Positions 36,101 through 48,100 of a stretch of 64,000 nucleotides of DNA are shown piece after piece (the stretch's first letter is position 1; each line of letters opens with the position of its first letter). The notes below the pieces were generated by a model that made no database searches, was not told where the DNA came from, and was given only the letters and a program-made list of their open reading frames with translations. The position numbers and the translations under genes are program-made. This stretch comes from Melitaea cinxia (lineage: Eukaryota > Arthropoda > Insecta > Lepidoptera > Nymphalidae), in the NCBI RefSeq assembly GCF_905220565.1, contig NC_059399.1:15926501-15990500 (forward strand), in the 5' to 3' direction.

Positions 36101-39100
36101 CCATTGATACGAAAGGCACTTTATACATATGTCTATAGTTTTTACATCCGAATTGCTGGTTGGACATTGGACTTTGATTGTCAATGTGGTTGAATTGGGA
36201 AGGAGATCATAATATTAATTTTTGTCTTAGCTCATAATAAAATGCAAGGAATAAAAGAGTGATTTAAATAAAAATAGCTTAAATGTTATAATGAAATTAT
36301 TGTTAATTATTTTATTCGTATTAGTTATTATTATGATTATTATTGTAATTGTAAAATTGTTGTGACAATTAAATTTTTTAGTTGTATTCATTATTAGAAG
36401 AATTGTTTTTATGGGTCATTTGTTGAAATACTTCTTTAAATAAATAGTTATTTATTTTAACTTACTTCGGATAACCGCAGTCGTAGACCAGTGCGCTTAT
36501 CGAGTGGAAGAGAACCATGAAGAATTGGATCTGTAAAAAAGACACACATTTATTTATCTAAATACTTTTGACTAATATCACATGATTAACATACATAAAT
36601 GGCCTACTTTTTCTCAGGTGCCTGTGTAAAGTAGTCAACAAATGGCTGATAATAATAGATTTAGCTCATCATCATCAACATTATCATCATCATCACTTCA
36701 GACTATTGCAGTCCACGGCTGGACATAGGCCACCACAAGTTCACGCCAAAAATGACATGAACTCATGAGTGTTGCTCATAGTCACCACGCTAGGCAGGCG
36801 GGTTGGTGACCGCAGGGCTGGCTTTGTCGCACCAAAGACGCTGCTGCCGTCTTCAGCCTGTGTATTTCAAAGCCAGCAGTTGGATGATTATCCCGCCATC
36901 GGTCGGCTTTATAAGTTCCAAGGTGGTAGTGGAACTGTGATATCCCTTAGTCGCCTCTTACGACACCCACGGGAAGAGGCTATATTCTTACTGCCGTAAC
37001 CACACATCTAATAGATTTACCTTTATATGTTTTAACAAATTTAGCTAAAAATAATAAACAAATAAATAAACATTAATTACACCTAGATTCGGAACGGAAA
37101 TCAAGCACACAACTCCAGGAGCAGAAAGCAGGGACATTGTAAACTGCACCAACGACGGGCCACTTTAATTATGCATTATCAGTGATTAATTTTCAACGGA
37201 CATATTAGAATATGATTCTGTGTTTGTAGGTCCAAAAACACTCAATAAACAACCACAAACGCCCAAATCATACAAATATTTTTGTGAAATTATACAAACA
37301 TTTGTCATCGATTGCGCATCAGTCAATTTCAGTGACCAATGAGATAACGCGTCGTCGCATAAATGGCAATAGTCGTAAAATACTCAGGGCCTATTTTGTA
37401 GATAGAAGTTTATCCTGCACATAAGTAGTATTCGTAGGCATTTGCGTGATGATCATTTCTTCTTGCGTGATTGACGGCTGTTTTAATCGCCGCCCATGAC
37501 ACGACAAACTTTGGTATTGAATATTTTCATTTTTATTCTATATTAAGTTTCCGGACTAAGGGTTCTAAAGGTCATAGACAGTTTGAATTTCGAATTCTCG
37601 TCAAATGGAGTTAACATGTATGTTTTGCATGTTATTTTATGTTATTTGTTTATAATTTTTTAATTAATTTGTGTAAGTCCTCACAGAGTTTTTTTACGAA
37701 GTAACCTGAATTTTTGTTTCCCCTTTTTTGAAGTAAAACTTTTTTATGCATGCTAGACTTGGGGAGTAAGCTGGTTAATATGTGACGAGAGCGTTATGAA
37801 AAGTGTGATCGGGCGAGGTGAAAGGAAGTTGAGAGGGATATATAAGTGAGTGAAGATAAAAAGTGAGAGAATTACGTTTCGTACATTACTGTAGAGTAAC
37901 TAAAAAAGTTTTTCTTCAATCGTGGGGTTTAAAGTAAACTCGTTTTTTTATTATGGTGTTCAATAAATTTTGTGATGTAAATGTTTATTATAGTTTTCTA
38001 TGATATATTTTTGTATTGAATATAATATTTTATTGAATGTTGAAAGCTATCAAATTAAAAATACAATATTTCTAATTTTCACGTAGAAAATAATATTATA
38101 TTTATAAAATTTAAGTACTTACGTACCTATTATTGGATTCAGATAATAGTTCATTTCATGAGATATGCATTATCATTTTAGTAGTGATTATATACTTCTT
38201 TGATTTATAATATCTATATAAATGTATATTCTATCACAAAGTATATAAACTATCAATGAAAATTTAAGATCGAGTTGTGTTTGCGAAACATTAAAGTCGT
38301 TGACCTGGCTGCGTACTAAGTGTTTATTTGACGCTAACATTTACAGCCTATAATTATGGAATAAATTATTGTATGATATTTACAAGTGATAAACTTGTGC
38401 TTACGCACACGTTGAGTGATACTCAATAATAAAAACAAAACATTCATAAGGTTTAATCGAATACGTATTTGTATTTTTAACCGACTTCAAAAAAAGGAGG
38501 AGGTTACTCAATTCGACCGTATATATATATTTTTTTATTTATGTATGTTCGGGGATAACTTCTTCGTTTATGAACCGATTTTGATAATTCTTTTTTTGTT
38601 GGAAAGGAGATATCTATAGTTTGGTACCATGATAAGGAAACCAGGATCTGATGATGGGATCCCAGAGAAATCGAGGGAAACTTTTAAAAATCGTAACGGT
38701 GACTAGTAAATTTAATCATGTTTTCATTAAGTACTATAAAGCACTACTATTTAATAAAGGTCTGGAGTCGATCTGATGATGGAGAAGAAAGATAGTAGAG
38801 GGAACTCCTCAACAATTTATAGCAATTACCTGGTTTTTGAACTTAATTCATTTCTATTGATGAGAACTTTGCATATATATGAGTTATAAGTGCCATTTCA
38901 GTCTGATGATGGAGACGAAAGATAGTCGAGGGAACTCTTTAACGACTTATAGCAATTACCTGCTGTTTGAACTTTATTCGTTTCTATTGATGAGAACTTT
39001 GCACCTATATGAGTTACAAGTGCCATTAAAGTCTGATGATGGAGACGAAAGATAGTCGAGGGAACTCTTCAACGACTTATAGCAATTACCTGCTGTTTGA

Positions 39101-42100
39101 ACTTAATTCGTTTCTATTGATGAGAACTTTGCACCTATATGAGTTACAAGTGCCATTACAGTCTGATGATGGAGACGAAAGATAGTCGAGAGAACTTTTC
39201 ATTGATTTATAGCAATTACCTTCTGTGTGATCATCTGTGTCGCAGGACCAGGTTTGATGATGGAGCCCATAAACACTCGAGGGAATTTCTCAACAATTTA
39301 CAGCAGTTACCTTTTGCTGTTTGACGACCGCTTTGATATAATGGTGCATTTGCCGTGTCGGCGGCGCCTAAACACCGACGGTCGCGGGTTCTATTCCTGC
39401 TCGGAGTGGATATTTATGTTTACACAAATATTTATTTTCGGTCTAGTTGTTAATCCTTGTGGTTCTCCCAACCTAGCCTCAGAGAACACGCTAGGCTGTC
39501 AGTCCCGGTTGTTATTACGTACACCTGATAGCGAACTTTACTCATAGTATGTCGACGCGTTAGCGCAGCGGTCACAGCACCGGCTGTTGCGCTGGCGTTA
39601 GTGGGTTCAATCTCCGCGCACGATAGACATTTGTATTGGCCATATAGATGTTTGTCATTGTCTGGGTGTTTGTGCTTGTGTATTGTGTATGTTTCCGGAC
39701 CCCCGGCATAAGAGAAAAAGCATCCTTGTTAGGTCTAAACATCACTAAAAAGTGTAAAATAAAATAATTTTTAACAAAAAAAAACCGACTTCAAACAGGA
39801 AACTAAAAAGTGAAAAATAAATTTACTTAGTACAAAGTAATTCGTATTTTGATTTAGTTAATCAGAAACGATTAAATATTTTATAATTTTGAAGTTGGTG
39901 CCAAGTAAATACAATACAAATACAACCTGGCTACAATAACAAATACAAACAACACACACACAACAAACAAGTAAAAAAAAATACTATTAGATATGTCAAA
40001 ACAATAACAGAATAATAACAGTATTCAACCTAATAGTCAATGAAACAAATTATGAAAGAAAACTGAGTATAACTTACGAGTAGATGATACTAGAGTAGTT
40101 ATTGTTTTACTTGGCACCGACTTCAAAATTATAAAATATTTATTTAATCATTTCGGATTAACTAAATCAAAATACGAATTACTTTGTACTAAGTAAATTT
40201 ATTTTTCACTTTTTAGTTTCCTGTTTGAAGTCGGTTTTTTTTTTGTTAAAAATTATTTTATGTATTGAATAAATTATCAGGGAGAAGGTAATGTTTTATA
40301 ATTTTCAGTTACAAATCATATTTTAAGCGATCTATGTTAATTTTAAAATCGCTCAAGATGAATAGTATTGTTAATATAACTGAGATAATTGACAAGTCTT
40401 TAGTGAACAAATGGTCTAAAAAATAAATTCAATCAAAAATATTTGGGATATTATCTTTCAGTCAATCTATCTCCTATGTATCTAATTATTTACTAATATA
40501 AACTTAAGTATTCATGGCTTAGTTTGAATCACTGAAATAATTAACTGTAGCATATTTCATAAATAAGAATTTAAAAATATTTAAACAATTAACTATCAGC
40601 ACAATATCTCATATACACACATTTCAATATAGCTTACGCATTTTTAATAATTGCCGTTAAACTTTTGAATTTTATGTTCTTTTTGTTTCAAATATTTTTC
40701 ATTAAATACTAAAACATTAGACGCTCAATGTACAAATTGAATTATTATTTGAAAGAAGTGAAAATATTATAAAGAATGCTATCCGCTCACTTCGAATAAG
40801 AATAGAAAAAAACCCTGATTAAATTATTCAAGTAGGCTTTGACTAACACTTTCGAATCAACAGTCGAACTAACAGCTATCATACAAATATTAGATTCACA
40901 TCAATGAGGAAGAAAGAAAGAAGAAGAAAGTAAAAAAAAACATAATTGATGGTTATCATAGAATATTTTCCTCCAGGGTATTATAAATATGGTAGTAGGT
41001 ACTGATTGACTGAATCAGCTTATAGTATCCCACTGCTGGGCATGGAGCTCTTTCTCCATGTAGAAGTAGGCTCGGAACTTAGTCCATTACGCTGATCAAT
41101 CGCGGTTTGGGAGTTATATTCATTTTTATTATGAGGAGATGTTTGTTATGACGTTGTCACGTTAAACTATCGTCCGTAAACCAACTATACAGACGACCAA
41201 TTTTTTCGTGCATGCAACCGGCGTTAATCGATTTATTAGACGTTGTCACATCAAAACAATGAAATAAACACAGATAGTGAAGTAACAACAATCCTCTTTT
41301 AATCAATGTTGAAAACAGAACTATATATATTAGGGACCTATTTCTTTAATTGCTGATAGAGCTATTTGAACGAACAACGGTAACCAACAGATAAAAATAT
41401 ATTGACAGCTCTGTTTTACCATTAAAATTTAATTTATCTGTAAAATGGCGAAAAAGATCCAATGGACCTACACTTAAGGTCAGTTCATGTATTGGTGATA
41501 AAAATGTAAAATAAACCTCGATAAAAATCGATAAAACATGATAAACACTTTCAATATTTAAGTTTAAATTTTTCTAAAGGTCAAAATGAACAAATAATTT
41601 AAATTTTATTTTTTCATATCACGAAAGTGACTGACAAAAACACTTTTACACATTTGTATGACAACTGGTTATAGTAAAATTGCATCAAACCAGTAAACTT
41701 AGTTTTTGTCAAAGCCCTTACTAACCTACATTTGTGACACCACAGAGAATTCTTAACATATCACGTCGGTAAGAAATAATTAGGAAATCGAGTAAAACTA
41801 CTTACGCTAACACTTCAAATATGAAATATTTTAACTATTATAAATAAATATTAACATATAAAAAGTTTTTATATTTATTGTTATATTATTTTATAAAAAA
41901 AATATACTTAGGCAGAAGATAGTATAAGTATTACTTACAAAGTAAGAAGATACCTACACGCTTTATTCTTCTGTAAAATTCAAAATAAAAACTTTTTAAG
42001 TAAGATTATATTTTGTTAATGTATATATTTTAAGTGTATAGTTTTTTAAAGACTCGAAGAAAATTATTACCTTAAATGGTTATTTAAGTTAATAATAAGC

Positions 42101-45100
42101 AGTTTTGCTTTTAAAGTTCGTGTTGCAAAAAACGAAAAATATATAATAGATTTTGAATAATAGTTTTAATGTGCAAAAATACGCACCTTAGACCTGAGAA
42201 ATTATAAAGAAAGGTGTGATTACTTTTTAAAGAATACACATGTCATAAATACATCAAAATGATTCCGGAATTCGTAATATTTTTATTATTAAATTTCATT
42301 GATAAAATTAACTATAAATTTGCCAATGTTTCTTTTAAGTACAAAAGAAATTGTTATCGACGAAAACTATTCATTGCGACCTTTGACTGTACGTAAAAGT
42401 TTTATTCGGTCGGTATAATGATTCAAATAATTATGCAAGCTTTGAGGAATTTGGCTTTGACAGTTCGATTCAAAATAAAAAGAAAGTTGTATTACAAGTA
42501 TCACGATCTTTCTTTCCTTTTTGCATTGTTGTATTTTCAATTCTAGGATAAGAATATCCATACTAGATTTCCTAATTTTATTAACTATATTATTTGTATT
42601 ATATATCGTTTTCTCAAAGAACTATATAATTAAAACCATTAAGGTTTAGATCTATGCTACCTCGAGCCTATTTATAATATAAATTTACTATATATATGTT
42701 ACGCTTAAAGATCGAAAACGCTCATTGAGCGGAAAAATAGCTCACAACGCGATGTGGTCACAGTAAAACATCCACATGGCGAAATTCGTGTTATGGCTCT
42801 AATGAAAACGCGCACGACGCGTTGTGGCAATCAAAGAAAGACCAAATAGCGAAATTCGTGTCGTGGCTTACATGCTATTCGATCTCAACGCGTTGTGACA
42901 ATGAAGAAAAGCCATGACGCGTATGGAATACTATTTGATTACAACGCACACTACTTTCCGATATAGATCCTACTAGGCCTAGGCTGGAAACGTTTTGGTA
43001 GATGTCCTTAAGAAATATTTTTCATTTTATAAAATCACGGCAATCACGGCGTGTTTCTCATTATCAAATATATTAAGTATGTAATTATATAAATTAAAAT
43101 GAAACGATATTTATTATTTATTGAGATTACTTTATATTTAAAAAAATCAATGTATTAAGTAATAAATCACTGAACACAAAATATTCATATCATTTGTAAA
43201 TTACTCATAATTCACATAAAATGATAAGGGTTTTAATTTTTTCATGACAATTAAAATTCTTTCAAGAAATAAAAATATTTAACACAAATGTTTATTGATC
43301 ACCAATAAACAACAACAATATTGATTGCTATTTATTTTTACATGAACTATTACTGTGGCATTATGAGTTGCATTTTATATTCTTGGAGCGACACTTGCAC
43401 TTTTTATCAATACAGTATCTTTTGCAGTGGCACATTATAAACCCTTGCTTACTTCCAGACGATAACATAGATGCCGAGCGAAGTGTTAACGATTGAGGGC
43501 ACATCACAAATGTTAATAAAGTTGGTTTCAGAAAGTGTAAATTCATTACGTGCATAAAGTCTATCGAGTGTACCTTCCTTGTTTCCTAACTGGTGACCTG
43601 ATGGATTAATGCTCATAACAACACACATAACATTCCTGGGTGCTGCACGTCCTCTATCAACTTCAGGAACTCTAACTAAAAAGTACTAACGTTTCAACAC
43701 AGGGAAATTTCAAATTAGATAATGAAACCATTTTGTTTGCCTGTTCCTGTAGACCTCATTTAGCACATTCTCTTTCAACGTTTATGCTATTCTTTCTGAA
43801 ACAGAGCTTACAAGTTACATTTGCTCTCTTTACTTTTTCTGTAGTCATAATAAAACTGCGATCAGTGCTTGTTTCCACAAACTCACGTAATTTATCGTAA
43901 AACAATTCTTTTTTATTCGTCATAATTAGCGCTGACATTAAAATTCACTCTCATAAACAGAAAAGAAATGAATAAAACTGAGGTTTCAATGCGTCTTTGC
44001 ACCCGAGCCGACACCGACAAGTTACAACCTGTCCGTCGTGATATGGTTAACACAATGAATGCTCAGAACACGTCATGGCTTTTCTTCATTGCCACAACGC
44101 GTTGAGATCGATTAGCATGTAAGCCACGACACGAATTTCGCTATTTGGTCTTTCTTTGATTGCCACAACGCGTCGTGCGCGTTTTCATTAGAGTCATAAC
44201 ACGAATTTCGGTATGTGGATGTTTTACTGTGACCACATCGCGTTGTGAGCTATTTTTCCGCTCAATGAGCGTTTTCGATCTTTGAGCGTAACATATATAC
44301 ACATATATAAATTAAACATAATCACAAAAGTTGTTTATATTAATATTTAACTGTTTTGTAAAATGTTATAATTATTTTTAGATTATATAAATAATACTGT
44401 GTTGCTAAGTTTAGTTAGTATTAAAAATTAATTAATTTACATTTCAATTGTACCTTAGTACTTAATTATGTCAAACTTATAAAACCATGCTATACAATCT
44501 TATAAATATGTTACATATTATGATTTTTATGTAAAACGGGATATTTACCAATTCCTTGGTAATTTTAATTAGTGATTAAGTAAGTTAATGACTGTAGTAA
44601 ACAATAATTGATTGCAAAACCCGTAAAATGGTGCACTTGAACTTGTTCCGCTCTAAAAGTGATTTCGATTACAGATGTAGATTATACGACCTTCTCGTAT
44701 TAGGAAATCGTATATGATTACAAAGAATTATTTTTTATTTTATTACTTGACTTATTTTGACATAGTGATATAATAATGATTAAATTACTCGTGACGCCGC
44801 GTTGGCGCAACGGTTACAGCCATGGATTGTATCTACCTGTTGCGCTGGCGGTTGCGGGTTCGATTCCCGCACATGACAAACATTTCTATTGGCCATACAG
44901 GGGTTTGCCGTGGTCTGGGTGTTTGTGCAGTTCTTGTGGGTCTCCCCACCGTGCCTCGGAGAGCACGTTAAGCCGTCGGTCCCGGTTGTTATCATGTACA
45001 CCTGATAGCGATCGTTACTCATAGTAGAGAATATACCCGCCAACCCGCAGCAGTGTGGTGGATTAAGCTCTGATCGTTTTTCTACATGGGGAAAGAGGCT

Positions 45101-48100
45101 TATGCCCAGTAGTGGGATATTACAGGCTGAAGCGAAGAAGTTACTCGTGGTGTATGCATTATTTAATTTTACTTTACAAAATATTTTGTAGGTTTCAATA
45201 TACTTACTATATCACACAATATGATGAAACAAGTTATTCGGATTTTATCGCGGTTTATTAAGTTTTTTAGATGCCCGAAGTTTCGGATACTTTACAGCAA
45301 CCATGGTCATGGGAGGAGGTCGTCGGGTATCTAAAAACTTATCAAACCGCGTTAAAATCCGAAAAAGTTGTTTCATTTCAATGAGTGAAATTCGCGTAAA
45401 CATTAGGAAACTATATAACTTCAATAATAGCCGACTATGAGTTTTTTGGCAATTAAAAAAAAAAAAGATTTCTGGCTAGACGTCTGGCCGGTAAGAATTT
45501 CTTTTAATTGATTTTATAATTTCAAGGAATATAAAAATAATAAAAGTGAATAAAAACGGTTTTTTGTCTATTTTTTAGTATCGGAAAATGAGATAGCAAT
45601 CGAAATTATTTGTATTAAAAAACGGTTTTTTGTTATCCTGCATACGAAACTAACCAAAAAGTTCATACTGTCAGGTAGTCTGTTCATCAACAGTATTATA
45701 ACTAGAAAAAAAAAGTACCAAAATTATATTTTATAATGCTCACAGTAAACATTATTTTAGTAAAATATGAAAAAGTAAATGAAACTATATCCGTTAATTT
45801 TTCTATCAACCTTGTACAATGTACAGGGTGCAATAAACAAATGAATTACCCAACGTCGCGAAATCGTCAGTACAAATAAACAAAAATGAAAAAAAAAAAT
45901 AATTCGAATTTTTTATAATCATCTCAAGGTGAACAAATTTCGCTATACAGCCTTCATGTCTTAGGAGATATGCTTTCGAACTTTCTCTATATATACTTTC
46001 GATTTTAACATCAATGACTCTATTACTCGTTTATTTGGTATGGATGAAAATAAGTTGATCGAATCGATGTTATTTTAAAATTGTAATAATAGTTATTTAT
46101 TGTTAATATTTAACAATTGTCGGGTACAACTATAGTTGTGTTAAAAATGTGATAGACTCAGTTCTATACATTTAAACTATTTGGATTTTTTGTGGGGTCT
46201 TTATATTATCGAAGTTGAACGCAAAAACGAAAAAGAAATGTTCATTGTTGTCTGGATATCTCTCTATCTATTAAATCATTTGACATTGAATGAAATTAAA
46301 AAGAAAGATTGCAAAGATTGATCGAAGATTAGAAAGACAATTGCAAAAATTTTGTAACAAACTCTACACGTTTTTAAGAATTTGACAATAAAGGGTTCTT
46401 ACATAGACCTCTATTTGTGAAACATTGTGGTCTAAGCTGTAAAATAGACTATACATACGTCATAAAGCTACAAATAATACAAAACATTTATTAATTGTGT
46501 ATTGTATGTAGTATGACATTTTTAATAACAAATATAATTGTGTTTGTTTGCAAACGGAAAAAAAGCCGGATTCACTTAAATCGAGCAGTAATACAACGAA
46601 AAATTAATAATCAAGTTAATACGCATTATTAGACATAACTCAAAAGGTTCTAGTCAGATCTCAGTCAAATTTAAAAATGGTCCCAGCCATCTGACAAGCA
46701 CTAGCTTTCATTAAAAAAAAAAAAAAAAACTATAATCGAAATCGGTCCACAGTAAAAAGTTCTGAAATAAATACATAACAAAAATACCGTCGAATTGAGA
46801 ATTACCTCCTTTTTAATTTGTATAGTGACGATTTTTTTGAAGTCGGTTAAAAATAATCAATATGAACTCTTCGTGCTTAAGTTCAATCCTTTTATATATA
46901 GGGAAATTAATTAATTATCAACAAACTCCTAGTGAAGCATTGTGGTGGATAAAACTCTAAACCAGGGATATCAAAGATACGGCCCGCGGGCCATATCCGG
47001 TCTCCGGGCCGTATCAAAACGTACTGCGATAGCAATGTATTACAGAAAAAGTAATTATGTTTGTAATTATGTTCTTTAAAGTGCAATAAAGAATTTATAA
47101 TAAAAAAGAATCATGACTTCATTCAATTCCTCTACGGAAGTTTTCAAAGTTTTTATTGAATCTGGCCAGCCTACACATTCTAAATTTTATATATGACCCT
47201 CTGCAAATTTGTATACATATTTATCAAAGGAAAATGTGTGGCTAATTAGTCGTCTGTTAGATATAACACAGTCATTAAGTTGCCTACCTTAGGAACAGAC
47301 AACTGTTTGTATGTGTTAAACATTTATTTTACTACTTATCGTGATTATTTTCAAGTTTCAAGGATGATTATCATGGTTCAAGACTATCTTTATTAAATAT
47401 CTAATTAAGTTCTATCAGTCGAAGGTCTTAGTATGCAGTAGAACGTTCACTGCAATGCAACAGAGAAAGGATATGGCGTTCCGCTTGCCGTGTTGAAATC
47501 TACGAATGTTGCCTCGCGCATTTAATACTGTATTTTATTAAATAACTAGCAATTTAACTGCCATTTAGTCTGGTTACTGTTATTTAGATCTTAACGATAT
47601 TTAAGTTATTTGTTTTTATTTATTTATAGATTTTTATTTGATTAGTTCTTTGTGAGTTTCATATTGTTTTTCGTTATTGACCTCTTTGGTTCTTTTTTTG
47701 ATTTGAAACATTATTTCGAGTAATGTTCTTTTTTTAAATAAATTCCATTTTATTGAAATTTTATTCCATAAATTTATCTAATAAATATATATAATTATTT
47801 TAAAAAAGTATGATTGGTCTTCGTACATACAGATATTGGTTTTTGAGGAATCGATGTTTGGTTATGTTTTTTAAATCTCATCATTGATATTACATAGAAT
47901 CATAATTTTCGATATAATGTACTTTTAATAAGCGTGCAATTAAAACTGCTATTACTACAATCAGCGCGTCGACTTTAAAACATAAAACCTCTTTTAAAAT
48001 GCTGAAGTTCCTCTCACAAAATTAAATGAATATATAAATAAATAAAAATTCTGCTTAATCTGTAGATCAAATAGTTGACGCCTAGGCATAAAGTATCAGA

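Larger units (their letters stand above)
33161..36465 (-). other. elongase last intron (3.3 kb)
   Basis: GT..AG intron. It holds a LINE fragment at 33375, a GTGGTGTCGTGGGACACCAG repeat at 33900, and the interrupted CTAGCGACC element at 34797-35550. The rest is AT-rich without recognisable content. Confidence 0.8.
42697..44293. mobile_element. 1.6-kb DNA transposon with 223-bp TIRs, integrase-type (KRBA2/Ginger-like), non-autonomous
   Basis: The element starts TGTTACGCT and ends AGCGTAACA. It is flanked on both sides by TATA (the AT repeat allows 2-6 bp of duplication). The two 223-bp terminal inverted repeats align without gaps and differ at about six positions by hand count. Between them, on the minus strand, are three broken stretches of one transposase: an N-terminal piece, then two C-terminal pieces in different frames. 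The central catalytic region is missing, so this copy could move only with help from a complete relative. The transposase pieces resemble, from memory, proteins annotated in insects as KRAB-A domain-containing protein 2-like, which carry an rve-type integrase. Assignment to the Ginger superfamily is inference. Confidence 0.85.

Noticed and set aside
38771..39330. CRISPR-like array
   Set aside because: The 130-bp units are tandem and contiguous without unique spacers, in eukaryotic transposon-derived sequence.
44805..44880. Possible functional tRNA gene (A and B boxes)
   Set aside because: The boxes belong to the SINE head; no cloverleaf with a proper anticodon stem was seen, and related heads recur with degeneration elsewhere.
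44776..45043. Open frames on both strands over 80 residues
   Set aside because: They coincide exactly with the tRNA-derived SINE and its GC-rich body; no protein similarity is expected.
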